A stretch of 64,000 nucleotides of DNA from Rahnella aquatilis CIP 78.65 = ATCC 33071 (GCF_000241955.1 NC_016835.1:1-64000); one strand, 5' to 3'; positions 46,397 to 57,531 are shown, numbered from the stretch's first letter. The notes: a model not told the origin generated them from the letters alone. Translations and numbers: made by a program.

Positions 46397-47331
46397 AGCT
46401 TCACCCTCGGATCCAGCGCCACAGTCAGTAAGTCCGCCAGCAAATTCACTGCGACCGTCGCCAGCGCAAACACCAGCACCACGCCCTGTACCACCATGTA
46501 ATCGCGGCTGATAATGGCTTTCACCAGCAGTTGCCCCATCCCGGGAATGGCAAATACACTTTCAATCACCACCGTGCTGCCAATCAGCCAGCCGATATTT
46601 ACTGCCAGCAGATTGACTGTCGGCACCAGTGAATTGGGCATCACATGTCGCCAGAAAATACGGTTTTCGTTCTGTCCCCGCGCACGGGCGGCGGTGACGT
46701 AATCATTCTGTAACTCCATCAGCAGACTGGCGCGCAGGTTACGGGTCAGTACCGCCGACAGCGCCAGCGCAACGGTCAGGCACGGCAGAAACAGATGATG
46801 AACCCGCTCACCAAAGTCGCTGCCATAGCCCGACACCGGAAACCAGCCGAGTGACAGGCTGAACAGCAAAATCATCATGATCGCCAGCCAGAACGCCGGT
46901 AATCCAAGGCCGATCGTGGAGAGCAAGCGGATCACCTGATCCGCCAGCCGCCCGCGATGTCGCGCCGCCCCGGCCGCCAGCGGCACGGTGAACAGCATCG
47001 CCAGCACCACGCTGCCGAGCACCAGATACAGCGTGGGTTCAATGCGCGACATGATAAGCTTTAGCGTATCCACGCGGTAAATCAGTGACTTGCCCATCTC
47101 GCCATGAAACAGGTTGCGCAGAAAATAGAGATATTGCTGCCAGACCGGCAGGTCCAAACCGTACTGCACCCGGATGCGGGCAATGGCTTCCGGTGTGCTG
47201 CGCACCCCGAGCAGGATCCGCGCCGGATCGCCGGGTATGGCACGCACCATCACGAAAGTCAGAATGCTTATCCCCAGCAACACCGGCAGCAGTTGCAGCG
47301 GGCGCCAGAGCAAAAATCGGTAACGGTGCAT
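46393..47331 (-). CDS. Peptide ABC transporter permease (DppB-like)
   Basis: 312 residues, six membrane segments, start MHRYRFLLWRPLQLLPVLLGISILTFVMVRAIPGDPA, typical of OppB/DppB, and the loop ARARGQNENRIFWRHVMPNS. First gene of the operon; its promoter lies in the 228-bp intergenic region shared with the divergent luxR gene. Confidence 0.95.
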   Translation of the reverse strand: MHRYRFLLWRPLQLLPVLLGISILTFVMVRAIPGDPARILLGVRSTPEAIARIRVQYGLDLPVWQQYLYFLRNLFHGEMGKSLIYRVDTLKLIMSRIEPTLYLVLGSVVLAMLFTVPLAAGAARHRGRLADQVIRLLSTIGLGLPAFWLAIMMILLFSLSLGWFPVSGYGSDFGERVHHLFLPCLTVALALSAVLTRNLRASLLMELQNDYVTAARARGQNENRIFWRHVMPNSLVPTVNLLAVNIGWLIGSTVVIESVFAIPGMGQLLVKAIISRDYMVVQGVVLVFALATVAVNLLADLLTVALDPRVKL

Positions 47332-47417
47332 GACAATCCTCTTAATGGCAGTTTCTGGTGCAGAGCGAGAGTCTTTTCCCCTGTGGCTTTACGTTAGCCG
47401 CAGTCAGACTCCCCCGG

Positions 47418-47435
47418 TAGTTAGCAAAAATACTA
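47418..47435. promoter_or_regulatory. Weak dyad in the ABC/luxR intergenic region
   Basis: TAGT...ACTA arms, 18 bases overall, lie between the divergent ABC operon and the LuxR solo, where a lux-box-like operator would be expected. The symmetry is only four bases per arm. Confidence 0.25.
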
Positions 47436-47559
47436 GGTTTGCACCCGCAGCGATGTGGCACCGCGATTGCATAACTTTTCTTTAACACGTGGGATTGAGC
47501 AAAACCGGTGCCCGATCAGCCCATTCAGGCCGGTAAAGAAGTGATGCGGAGATAAATTC

Positions 47560-48315
47560 ATGAAGCTCGCGGTACAAGAGAGTGCAGTGTCTTTGCGGGA
47601 AACCACCGTTGATGGTGCGTTTGATCAGCTTTTCGCCCAAACCTCACGCCTGGGGTTTGATGCCCTGATTTACGATTACACGCCGGTGCCGCGAACGCTC
47701 GAGGGCGAACTGATCACGCCGTCGCTGTTGCGGATGTGCAATGTGCCCGGCGACATGCAGCGGTTATGGCTGGAAAACGGGTATTATCAGGTCGATCCGG
47801 TGCAGCATTACGCCCTCGAAAGCTGCGCACCGTTTGTCTGGTCTTATCAGCGTCCGGACAATACTTCGCTGCAAAACCGCCTCAGCGATCTCAACAAACC
47901 TGTCACCCATTACATGTGCGATAACAACATGCCGAGCGGTGCAACGGTACCGCTGCACCTGCCGAACGGCGGCTTTGTGACCGTCACCGGCATTCATACC
48001 GGTGCGGGGCATGAGCTGGATATTCATGATGTACTGGCCGAACTGAGCCTGCTGGCGCTGACCTTTCAGGAGTGCGTGTTTCCGCTGTTCGACAGCAGTA
48101 TTCTCACCTGCCGCCACGTGCGGTTAAGCAAGCGAGAACGTGAATGTCTGACGTGGGCGGCGGAAGGATTAACCGCTAAAGAGATCGCCCGCAAACTCAA
48201 CCGGTCCATTGCCACCGTCACGCTGCATCTTAATACCGCCGCCCGCAAACTGGGGGCCAGCAACCGTGTGCAGGCAGTGGTGCGCGCGATGCATTACCGT
48301 TTACTCGACAGCTGA
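47560..48315 (+). CDS. LuxR solo of the plant-responsive (OryR/PsoR/PipR) type
   Basis: 251 residues. N-terminal autoinducer-binding domain and C-terminal LuxR helix-turn-helix (LSKRERECLTWAAEGLTAKEIARKLNRSIATVTLHL). Aligned on the conserved Asp79-Pro80 (TraR 70-71) and Trp94 (TraR 85), the ligand-pocket positions equal to TraR Trp57 and Tyr61 are Met66 and Trp70. That pair marks LuxR solos that answer to plant compounds rather than acyl-homoserine lactones. No luxI gene is nearby. The flanking peptide ABC operon and proline iminopeptidase gene are the neighbours described for PipR. Probably controls both. Confidence 0.88.
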   Translation: MKLAVQESAVSLRETTVDGAFDQLFAQTSRLGFDALIYDYTPVPRTLEGELITPSLLRMCNVPGDMQRLWLENGYYQVDPVQHYALESCAPFVWSYQRPDNTSLQNRLSDLNKPVTHYMCDNNMPSGATVPLHLPNGGFVTVTGIHTGAGHELDIHDVLAELSLLALTFQECVFPLFDSSILTCRHVRLSKRERECLTWAAEGLTAKEIARKLNRSIATVTLHLNTAARKLGASNRVQAVVRAMHYRLLDS

Positions 48316-48364
48316 TCTGCCCTGTTTTCTATCTTTTTTACTAGCTGTTCAGTGCCGCCCCGAT

Positions 48365-48402
48365 GTTTACCCTGTTGTATATTATTCACCGACGGGGTAA
48401 AC
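48365..48402 (+). promoter_or_regulatory. Inverted repeat upstream of pip
   Basis: GTTTACCC (48365-48372) and GGGTAAAC (48395-48402), perfect 8-base arms, 22 bases apart, ending four bases before the pip start. It could be a hairpin over the ribosome-binding site or an operator; no good Shine-Dalgarno sequence is otherwise visible. Confidence 0.45.
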
Positions 48403-48405
48403 AAA

Positions 48406-49305
48406 ATGTACAACATCACTGAAGGCTATGCGCCGTTTCAGGAATACCAGACCTGGTATCGCATCTGTGGCGATTTACATAACGGCAAAACGCCGCTGGT
48501 CATTGCCCACGGCGGCCCCGGCTGCACCCATGATTACGTGGATGCTTTCCGCGATATCGCCGGAACCGGACGCGCGGTGATCCATTACGATCAGATTGGT
48601 AATGGCCGCTCAACCCACCTGCCTGACAAACCGGCAGACTTCTGGCAGCCGTCGTTCTTTCTGGCGGAACTGGACAATCTGCTGCACCATCTGGGCATCG
48701 GACAAAATTACGCGCTGCTCGGCCAGTCCTGGGGCGGCATGCTCGGTGCCGAACACGCGGTCACGCAACCTCCCGGCCTGAAAGCGCTGGTCATCGCCAA
48801 CTCTCCGGCCTCAATGGCACTCTGGCTGCAGGCCGCCGCCCGCCTGCGCAGCGAACTGCCGCCGGACGTTCAGGAAACCTTACTGGCACATGAAGCCGCC
48901 GGAACCCTCGACAGCGCGGAATACAAAGCCGCATCGCAGGTGTTTTATGCCCGTCATGTCTGCCGCCTCGATCCGTGGCCGGAAGAAGTAAAACGCACCT
49001 TTGCGGCGATGGACGCCGATCCGACCGTATATCTGGCCATGAACGGCCCGACCGAATTCCACGTTATCGGCAGCATGAAAAACTGGACAGTGATCGACCG
49101 CCTCCCCGCCATTAATGTGCCGGTATTGCTGATTTCCGGCCGCTACGACGAAGCCGCTCCCGAAGTGGTACAACCTTTTGCGGATTTGATCAAAGGCGCC
49201 GAATGGGTAATTTTCGAGAATTCGAGTCACATGCCCCACGTCGAGGAACGGGAAGCCTGTATGAAATGCGTGGAGGCATTTTTGGCGAGCCACGGTTCAC
49301 TCTGA
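48406..49305 (+). CDS. pip: Proline iminopeptidase (alpha/beta hydrolase)
   Basis: 299 residues from the ATG at 48406; a frame from 48352 adds an unlikely leader. HGGPG oxyanion motif (His35-Gly39), nucleophile Ser108 in GQSWGG, Asp248 in GRYDEAA and His275 in SSHMPH. Proline iminopeptidases remove N-terminal Pro; the relatives next to plant-responsive LuxR solos may act on the signal or on related amides. Transcribed in the same direction as the LuxR gene, 90 bases downstream. Confidence 0.9.
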   Translation: MYNITEGYAPFQEYQTWYRICGDLHNGKTPLVIAHGGPGCTHDYVDAFRDIAGTGRAVIHYDQIGNGRSTHLPDKPADFWQPSFFLAELDNLLHHLGIGQNYALLGQSWGGMLGAEHAVTQPPGLKALVIANSPASMALWLQAAARLRSELPPDVQETLLAHEAAGTLDSAEYKAASQVFYARHVCRLDPWPEEVKRTFAAMDADPTVYLAMNGPTEFHVIGSMKNWTVIDRLPAINVPVLLISGRYDEAAPEVVQPFADLIKGAEWVIFENSSHMPHVEEREACMKCVEAFLASHGSL

Positions 49306-49314
49306 TGATGCCTG

Positions 49315-49347
49315 CAGGCTGCGTCGCAACTATGCCGAAGCAGCCTG
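49315..49347. terminator. Hairpin between convergent pip and araC-type genes
   Basis: CAGGCTGC / GCAGCCTG, perfect 8-bp stem, 17-base loop, between the two convergent gene ends. No clear U-tract. Confidence 0.35.
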
Positions 49348-49383
49348 AAAGGGGGGTATTCGTCTGGCGTTGACCCGGATTGA

Positions 49384-50370
49384 TTAACGGCTGGCACCGG
49401 GCGATTGCCCGGAAATGCGCTTATAAGCCCGGCTAAAAGCGGCCTGTGAGGTATAACCCAGACGAAATGCGACGGTCTCGATAGGGATCTTGCTGTCTGC
49501 GAGCCACTGCGTGGCGAGTTGCATCCGCAGTTCTGTCACGTAACGCAACGGCGATACGCCAATCATGGATTGAAAGCGCGCGGCGAAAACCGAGCGTGAG
49601 ATGTGCGACTCTGCCGCCAGCTCCGCAACTGTCCAGTTTCTGCCCGGCTGCCGGTGCAGCGCCAGAATAGCCCTTGCCAGCCGGGGCTCCCGCAATGCCG
49701 CGGCAATGCCTGAGGCATTTTCACATCCGCATTCAACCCACCCGCGAACAATCATTGCCGCAGCAACTTCCGCAAGCCGGGCCAGAATGCCTGCAAAGCC
49801 AATGCGGCCGGAGCATATTTCACGTTTCATCGCATCAATTACCGGCAGCAGTCCGGGATAACGTTCGCCTTTGGCATCCGCCACCATGGTGTCCGGCATC
49901 AGTTTGCCCAGACTTTGCATTCCGCCCAGATCAAACTCCATGCAGCCATAAAAAAGAATCACGCCCGGTATCGTGTCCCTGCTCGGGCAGGTATCCACAC
50001 CACTCACGGCGTCCCCCAGTGGCGCGACATCGAAATCGTCAATGTCCTGAGCGGTATTGTCTGGTTCAGAAAGAAGCTGATGTGCCATTCCATGCGGCAT
50101 AAAAACGACATCACCGGCAGACAAGGGATGAAGCACGCCATCCCCGGTTTTAAGGACAGCAGAACCGACGGCAAGATAGTGAAAATAAGCATGGCCGGGC
50201 CTCGGTTTGAAAGCCATGCCAAACTCAGGGCCGGTCTGGATGCGACGATATTGCACACCGCGCAGACGCATGCCTGTCAGGAGTTCACTGATCAGGTCAG
50301 AAGAAAGGGCAAAGGGATCGTGCTGTGTCATTTCAGGAGTAATAGTCAAAAAACAAGGATTATGAATCAT
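49384..50370 (-). CDS. AraC-family regulator with cupin sensor domain
   Basis: 328 residues. An N-terminal cupin-type sensor (YFHYLAVGSAVLKTGDGVLHPLSAGDVVFMPHG) and a C-terminal AraC DNA-binding domain with two helix-turn-helices (WTVAELAAESHISRSVFAARFQSMIGVSPLRYVTELRMQLA, then IETVAFRLGYTSQAAFSRAYKRISG). The ATG at 50370 has a weak GAG upstream; MTQHDPF at 50331 is an alternative start. Divergent from the NepI-like exporter, which it probably controls. Confidence 0.92.
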   Translation of the reverse strand: MIHNPCFLTITPEMTQHDPFALSSDLISELLTGMRLRGVQYRRIQTGPEFGMAFKPRPGHAYFHYLAVGSAVLKTGDGVLHPLSAGDVVFMPHGMAHQLLSEPDNTAQDIDDFDVAPLGDAVSGVDTCPSRDTIPGVILFYGCMEFDLGGMQSLGKLMPDTMVADAKGERYPGLLPVIDAMKREICSGRIGFAGILARLAEVAAAMIVRGWVECGCENASGIAAALREPRLARAILALHRQPGRNWTVAELAAESHISRSVFAARFQSMIGVSPLRYVTELRMQLATQWLADSKIPIETVAFRLGYTSQAAFSRAYKRISGQSPGASR

Positions 50371-50430
50371 AGATCATCTCAACCATCCTGCCTAGAATTT
50401 GCGCTACGTTAATTTTCAGGAATGTTTGAA

Positions 50431-51669
50431 ATGAATCATAAAACACAGGGCTCAACGCCCGCGATCCAACGAGATGTGCAACAGGCTCCGCCGGCGTGGA
50501 TGGCCGTCTTCTCCCTCACCATGGGCGTGTTCGGCTTGCTCACGGCGGAATACCTGCCAGCCAGCCTGTTAACCCCCATGGCCTCAGACCTGCAGGTGAC
50601 GGAAGCCTTAGCGGGTCAGGCGGTGACGGTCACCGCTGTTATCGCGCTGTTTGCCGGGCTGCTGGTCCCGGGCCTGACACGTAAGCTTGACCGCAGAACC
50701 GTTCTGTTAAGTTTTACCGTGCTGATGATCGCCTCAAACCTGCTGGTCGCCCTTTCCTCAAGCCTTGTCGTGTTGCTGGCAATGCGGATCCTTCTTGGCG
50801 TCGCGCTGGGCGGATTCTGGAGTATGGCCGCGGCGGTGGCGATGCGGCTGGTTCCGGAGAAATTCGTACCGAGAGCCCTGTCGGTTATCTTCAGTGGTAT
50901 CGCCGTGGGAACCGTCGTTTCGGTGCCGCTGGGAAGTTTTCTCGGCGAACTCTATGGCTGGCGCAGCGCGTTCATTGCCGCGGCTCTGGTGGGAGGCGTC
51001 ACGCTTGCTTTTCAGTGGTTCACATTACCGCGCATGGCGCCCCGTCAGGTTACGCATACAGAATCCGTCTTAACCTTACTGCGCCGTCCCGGCATTGCAA
51101 CGGGGATGTTCGGTTGCGTGCTGGCACATACCGGGCAGTATGCCCTGTTTACGTATATTCGCCCTTCTCTGGAAAGCGTGAGTCATGTAGATGCGGGCGG
51201 ACTGGCCCTGCTCTTGCTCGGATTCGGTGTGGCCAATTTTGCAGGCACATTGCTGGCGGGCTGGGTAATGACTTACAGCCTTCGTCTGACGCTCATTGTG
51301 ATGCCTTGCCTGGTGGGCATCGCGGCATTGGGAATGATATTACTGCCCGTTCAGATAACCGGACTCACTCTGCTGGTTTTGCTGTGGGGGCTGGCATTCG
51401 GCGGTGTGCCCGTCGCCTGGTCAAACTGGGTAACCCGCTCAGTGCCCGATCAGGCTGAGAGCGCAGGAGGCATGGTAGTGGCTGCCGTGCAATCTTCTAT
51501 CGCGGCCGGTGCGGCACTGGGAGGTGTCATGTTCGGACTGGGGGGGATTTCCGGAGTATTTATTACGGCGGGTATTGTGATGTTAAGTGCCGCGCTGATC
51601 ATTGCCTTGTGCGTCAGGGTCGGTCTGCCCGGATACGGAGCAGAAACCGCGTCCCTTCAGCAAGGATAA
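50431..51669 (+). CDS. MFS exporter, NepI-like
   Basis: 412 residues from the ATG at 50431 (ATG 50422 is also in frame but sits on the AGGA). Twelve membrane segments; resembles NepI/YdeA-type drug-proton antiporters (GLLTAEYLPASLLTPMASDLQVTEALAGQAVTVTA, LGVALGGFWSMAAAVAMRLVPEKFVPRALSVIF). NepI exports purine ribonucleosides; the substrate here is not certain. Confidence 0.88.
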   Translation: MNHKTQGSTPAIQRDVQQAPPAWMAVFSLTMGVFGLLTAEYLPASLLTPMASDLQVTEALAGQAVTVTAVIALFAGLLVPGLTRKLDRRTVLLSFTVLMIASNLLVALSSSLVVLLAMRILLGVALGGFWSMAAAVAMRLVPEKFVPRALSVIFSGIAVGTVVSVPLGSFLGELYGWRSAFIAAALVGGVTLAFQWFTLPRMAPRQVTHTESVLTLLRRPGIATGMFGCVLAHTGQYALFTYIRPSLESVSHVDAGGLALLLLGFGVANFAGTLLAGWVMTYSLRLTLIVMPCLVGIAALGMILLPVQITGLTLLVLLWGLAFGGVPVAWSNWVTRSVPDQAESAGGMVVAAVQSSIAAGAALGGVMFGLGGISGVFITAGIVMLSAALIIALCVRVGLPGYGAETASLQQG

Positions 51670-52203
51670 CCTCAGGGAAATCCGCTGATCATCATTCAGT
51701 AAATTCCTAAAAATAGCTAAATTTAATTCCGCACAAACATTGTTGCCATCGTGTCCGAATACTTAATTTATCATTATGTTAAAACTCTTTCCGGCTAATT
51801 TCATTGAACGGATTTGAGCTATAACAGTTATAGTAAAATTGAGTCTGCGTTTTAGGAATACGTTTTACTCCCGGCGGAGTAAAAGCAAACACATAAAATA
51901 TAAATACATATAAATCAAGAAATTATATTTTACGGGTGACAATGTTTTCCATTTTTATAAAATCTGGCCGGGAAATAAAATCATTTTCGCCCCGTGAGCG
52001 GAGAAGACAACAACCCTTTGAATTATAATGATAAAAATGACAATCGCCCGAACTGTTATAGTATTTGATCACCAAACTGTATATACCCCTAAAAATAATA
52101 TCAGTGCACAATCCTTGCGTGTTAATCACATATAAATCACAAGTGTACTATATATGTTAATTTTAATTAACTTGTCCCACTTTCTCCTGAGGGGATATCA
52201 GCA
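51670..52203 (+). promoter_or_regulatory. AT-rich leader of second cio operon with several dyads
   Basis: 534 bases without a convincing gene. Seen: CTATAAC-A-GTTATAG (51819-51833), of which a half-site, CTGTTATAG, recurs at 52053-52061; TTTTACTC / GAGTAAAA (51863-51884); and GTTAATT-TT-AATTAAC (52156-52171), shortly before the cioA start and resembling an ArcA-type sequence. No perfect FNR site is seen, unlike the first operon. Confidence 0.4.
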
Positions 52204-53629
<1,426 letters not shown>

Positions 53630-53637
<8 letters not shown>

Positions 53638-54634
53638 TTACACTATTATATGGTTTGGAATTATCGTATTTGCGAACCTGATGTACATCGTGATGGATGG
53701 CTTTGATCTGGGTATCGGTATTTTATTCCCGTTCAATAAAGATAAAACCGAACGCGACATGATGGTCAACACCGTTGCGCCGGTGTGGGACGGTAATGAA
53801 ACCTGGCTGGTGCTGGGCGGTGCGGCCTTATACGGCGCTTTCCCGCTGGCCTATTCGGTTATCGCCGACGCACTCACCATCCCGTTAACCCTGATGCTTT
53901 TCGGTCTGATTTTTCGCGGCGTAGCGTTTGAATTTCGTTTCAAAGCCACCGAGAAGCACCGGCCGTTTTGGGACAAATCTTTCATTACCGGCTCTGTTGT
54001 GGCCACCTTCAGTCAGGGTGTGGCTGTCGGCGCGGTACTCAATGGTTTTGAGGTGACGGGCAGAACGTTTACCGGCTCCGCATTAAGCTGGCTGGCTCCC
54101 TTCCCCCTTTTCTGTGGCGTTGGCCTGGTGGTCGCCTACGCGCTGCTCGGCTGTACCTGGCTAATCATGAAAACCGAAAATTCCCTGCATCAGAAGATGT
54201 GCAGACTCGCTAAACCTCTGGTCATCACACTGCTGGTGATCATGGGTATTATCAGCATCTGGACACCGCTGACGCATGCCGATATCGCGCATCGCTGGTT
54301 CAGCATGCCGAATCTGATCGCATTTCTGCCGGTGCCGGTTCTGGTCTTAGCCAGTACCTGGGGAATTTTGCGGGCAATAAAAAGCAACGCACATTATATG
54401 CCGTTCCTGCTGACCCTCGCGCTTGTTTTCCTCGGGTTTTCGGGGCTCGGGATCAGTATCTGGCCGAATATTATTCCTCCGGCAATCTCGATTTGGGATG
54501 CGGCATCATCGCAAAAAAGCCTGGCGTTTATGCTGGTTGGCGCGGCGTTGATTATTCCCGTTATCCTGATTTATACCTTCTGGAGTTATTACGTGTTCCG
54601 CGGGAAAATCAAGGAAAACGAGGGTTACCATTGA
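53630..54634 (+). CDS. cioB: CIO-type quinol oxidase subunit II, second copy
   Basis: 334 residues, MYIVMDGFDLGIGILFP, VWDGNETWLVLGGAALYGAFPLAYS and IFRGVAFEFRFKA as in the first copy. The start lies within cioA. Followed after 61 bases by a DUF2474 gene. Confidence 0.95.
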
Positions 54635-54695
54635 TCTGAATATTACCGGGCGGCGTGACGGCATTATTTTCGCCCGGTTATCACAGGAGGTCCTG

Positions 54696-54845
54696 ATGAA
54701 GAGTCTGACCGTTAATAGTAAGAAGCCATTCTGGAAACGCGTTGTCTGGCTGATAATCATTTATACGTTAAGCGTTTTGTCACTGGCTGTGGTGGCATTC
54801 TTATTCAGAATGATGATGACGGCCGCCGGAATGAAATCACATTGA
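54696..54845 (+). CDS. DUF2474 small membrane protein, second copy
   Basis: 49 residues, one membrane helix (VVWLIIIYTLSVLSLAVVAFLF) and the end TAAGMKSH, parallel to the first copy (AAGMRSH). A good CACAGGAGG site precedes it. Confidence 0.88.
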   Translation: MKSLTVNSKKPFWKRVVWLIIIYTLSVLSLAVVAFLFRMMMTAAGMKSH

Positions 54846-54873
54846 AATAAGAGATTACTTCCAGCAGCCTTTC

Positions 54874-55635
54874 TTACCCTTGCCCGAAAATCTTAATCAC
54901 CGCATCCAGATGTTCTTTCATAGCTTTCTTCGCTGCACGACTGTCACGGGCTTCAAGCGCGGTCAGGATCTCAAGGTGTTCGATCTCAGAACGGTGCGGC
55001 ATGTCCTGCGGCGTGTAGTGTAATTGCAGGCTGCGGAACATGGTGCCATAACGGTGGCCGAGCAGGTGGGCGATGATAAAAGCGTAAGCCGGATTTCCGC
55101 TGGCCTGCGCGATACGGATATGGAATAAACGGTCGCCGGGGTGGGTTGCCGAGCCATTGCGGTTATCACGACAGTTTTGTTCATATGCCTGCCTGATCGC
55201 CGCAAGTTCCGCATCAGTGGCGTTTCTTGCCGCCAGTGCGGCTGTTTCAGGTTCAATCAGACGGCGGGTTTGCAACAGCGAAAACGGTGGCAGTTCAGCG
55301 GTAAAATCCAGCGCGATATTCAGCTCGTCATCCACGTCCGTCCACTGATTGCGCCCCGCCTGCGACATTACCGGTTCCTGCGAAGGCGTCAGCGGAACGG
55401 CCGGGGGCTGACGGACAATCACGCCGTTTCCCACCCTCACATCCACCAGCCCGATCACTTCCAGCGCAATCAGCGCCTCCCGCACCGAGGCGCGGCTGAC
55501 CTGCAACTGACTCGCCAGTTCACGTTCGGACGGCAGACGGCTGCCGGGCGGAAATTCTTTGTTATCTATTAACGTCTTAAGCTGATCAGCTATCTGCCTG
55601 TATATTCTGGGATTTTCTAATTTTTTTATCGGCAT
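54874..55635 (-). CDS. GntR/FadR-type regulator of the fucose operon
   Basis: 253 residues from the ATG at 55635 (MPIKKLENPRIYRQIADQL); the frame is open to 55659. N-terminal winged helix of the GntR family (FPPGSRLPSERELASQLQVSRASVREALIALEVIGLV) and a C-terminal all-helical FCD domain with the metal-site Asp/His pattern (LIEPETAALAA, GDRLFHIRIAQASGN, HLEILTALEARD). Divergent from the fucose catabolic genes, so probably their repressor, released by a pathway intermediate. Confidence 0.93.
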   Translation of the reverse strand: MPIKKLENPRIYRQIADQLKTLIDNKEFPPGSRLPSERELASQLQVSRASVREALIALEVIGLVDVRVGNGVIVRQPPAVPLTPSQEPVMSQAGRNQWTDVDDELNIALDFTAELPPFSLLQTRRLIEPETAALAARNATDAELAAIRQAYEQNCRDNRNGSATHPGDRLFHIRIAQASGNPAYAFIIAHLLGHRYGTMFRSLQLHYTPQDMPHRSEIEHLEILTALEARDSRAAKKAMKEHLDAVIKIFGQG

Positions 55636-55809
55636 CGGACACCTGAGGTCAATTCTCATTAAGTGATTCAGCTAGCATTTTCCGGACAAAAATCTTGCTG
55701 ATTTGTTTTATGCATGTAAAAAATTGGTTAACTGAAATGGCGTTTTAAGCAGAAGCTTGCCGGACATCTTAGCAAAAAGCACTGGTTTTAACGCATTTTT
55801 TTCACCTCC

Positions 55810-55824
55810 AATGGCCTGACCATT
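55810..55824. promoter_or_regulatory. Candidate GntR operator in the fucose promoter
   Basis: AATGG-CCTGA-CCATT, a perfect palindrome with 5-base arms, lies 35 bases before the first fucose gene in the divergent promoter. It is compatible with FadR-type sites (TGGT/ACCA core). Confidence 0.4.
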
Positions 55825-55858
55825 AGACCTATAAAACGCTATTTTATTGGGAGTTGCT

Positions 55859-56599
55859 ATGAACCTGGCAGGGAAAAAAGTTCTGATCACCGCCGCCGGA
55901 CAAGGCATCGGTTTCAACACCGCCACGCTGTTTGCCCTTGAAGGTGCAGAGGTGATTGCCACCGACATCAACATTGAGGCGTTACACAATATTCCGGGCA
56001 TCACCCCGCGCCTGCTTGATGTCACCGACCCGCAGGCCATTGCCGCGCTGGCAGAAGAAACCGGCGCGCTCGACGTGCTGTTCAACTGCGCCGGCGTAGT
56101 ACACAGCGGTGATATCCTGACCTGCACCGAACGGGAATGGCAGTTCGCGCTCGATCTCAACGTCACCGCGATGTTCCGTATGATCCGCGCTTTTCTGCCC
56201 GCCATGCTTGAGCGCAACAGCGGCTCGGTGATCAACATGTCGTCGGTCGCCTCAAGCATCAAAGGTGTGCCGAACCGTTTTGCTTACAGCGCCTCAAAAG
56301 CGGCCGTGATTGGCCTGACCCGCTCTGTTGCCGCAGATTACGTCACCCGCGGCATTCGCTGTAATGCGATTTGTCCGGGCACGGTGGAATCGCCGTCCCT
56401 GCGCCAGCGCATCGCGGCACAGGCAAAAGCCGAAGGCCGCAGCGAAGCCGAGGTGTACGCGGCGTTTGTTTCCCGCCAGCCGATCGGGCGCATCGGTAAA
56501 ACCGAAGAAATCGCCCAACTGGCGCTCTATCTGGCCTCTGACGCCAGTTCATACACTACCGGCACGGTACAAATTATTGACGGCGGCTGGAGCAACTGA
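55859..56599 (+). CDS. SDR, probable 2-keto-3-deoxy-L-fuconate dehydrogenase
   Basis: 246 residues from the ATG at 55859 after GGGAG. Short-chain dehydrogenase: TAAGQGIG nucleotide motif, NCAG, active-site YSASK, C-terminal end GTVQIIDGGWSN. By place in the cluster, with fuconate dehydratase and an FAH-type hydrolase, it would oxidise 2-keto-3-deoxy-L-fuconate to the 2,4-diketo form. Confidence 0.85.
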   Translation: MNLAGKKVLITAAGQGIGFNTATLFALEGAEVIATDINIEALHNIPGITPRLLDVTDPQAIAALAEETGALDVLFNCAGVVHSGDILTCTEREWQFALDLNVTAMFRMIRAFLPAMLERNSGSVINMSSVASSIKGVPNRFAYSASKAAVIGLTRSVAADYVTRGIRCNAICPGTVESPSLRQRIAAQAKAEGRSEAEVYAAFVSRQPIGRIGKTEEIAQLALYLASDASSYTTGTVQIIDGGWSN

Positions 56600-56662
56600 C
56601 GCGACAGCGGCTTTGAATTCCTTATTTTCACCGACCTGACTTTCACAGAAGGACACTGACCC

Positions 56663-57505
56663 ATGAAATTATTACGTTACGGCAACCCAGGTTCTGAGCG
56701 CCCCGGCCTGCTGGATGACCACGGCAAATTGCGGGATCTCAGCGCGCATGTCGCCGATATCAGCGGCGAATTTTTGCAATCTGAAACGCTGGATAAACTG
56801 CGCCAGCTCGATCCGCAAAACCTGCCACTGGTCAGCGGTGAACCCCGTCTGGGCCCCTGTGTCGGCAAGGTAGGGAAATTCATCTGTATCGGCCTGAATT
56901 ACGCCGACCACGCGGCTGAAACCGGCGCGGAGATCCCGAAAGAACCGGTGGTTTTCAGCAAATGGACCAGCGCGATTGTCGGCCCCAATGACGATGTGGA
57001 AATCCCACGGGACTCGGTAAAAACCGACTGGGAAGTGGAACTCGGTGTCGTGATCGGCACCGGCGGGCGTTATATCAGCGAGGCCGATGCGCTGTCGCAT
57101 GTCGCCGGTTACTGCGTGATCAACGATGTGTCCGAGCGTGAATTTCAGATTGAACGCGGCGGCACCTGGGACAAAGGCAAAGGCTGTGACACCTTCGGCC
57201 CGACCGGTCCGTGGCTGGTGACGGCGGATGAAATCCCTGACCCGCACCAGTTAAATCTGTGGCTGGAAGTTGACGGCAAGCGCTATCAGAACGGCAACAC
57301 ACGCACCATGATTTTCCGGATCCCCGAAATCATCAGTTATCTCAGCCGCTTCATGAGCCTGCAACCCGGTGACATCATTTCTACCGGCACACCGCCGGGC
57401 GTCGGACTGGGGCAAAAACCGCCGGTGTACCTGAAAGCCGGTCAGGTCATGCGCCTCGGGATTGAAGGTTTGGGTGAGCAGCGTCAGAAGACAGTGCAGG
57501 CATAA
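56663..57505 (+). CDS. FAH-family 2,4-diketo-3-deoxy-L-fuconate hydrolase
   Basis: 280 residues. Fumarylacetoacetate-hydrolase fold: CIGLNYADHAAETGAEIPKEPVVFSKWTSAIVGPND, DWEVELGVVIG (metal-binding acids) and GDIISTGTPPGVG. By context it cleaves the diketo acid to pyruvate and L-lactate. Confidence 0.88.
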   Translation: MKLLRYGNPGSERPGLLDDHGKLRDLSAHVADISGEFLQSETLDKLRQLDPQNLPLVSGEPRLGPCVGKVGKFICIGLNYADHAAETGAEIPKEPVVFSKWTSAIVGPNDDVEIPRDSVKTDWEVELGVVIGTGGRYISEADALSHVAGYCVINDVSEREFQIERGGTWDKGKGCDTFGPTGPWLVTADEIPDPHQLNLWLEVDGKRYQNGNTRTMIFRIPEIISYLSRFMSLQPGDIISTGTPPGVGLGQKPPVYLKAGQVMRLGIEGLGEQRQKTVQA

Positions 57506-57531
57506 CCCCTTTACGCTAAAGGAATTTTGCG

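Noticed and set aside
51923..52129. 68-codon minus-strand frame in the second cio leader
   Set aside because: AT-rich region, no ribosome-binding site and no recognisable protein; more likely regulatory DNA.
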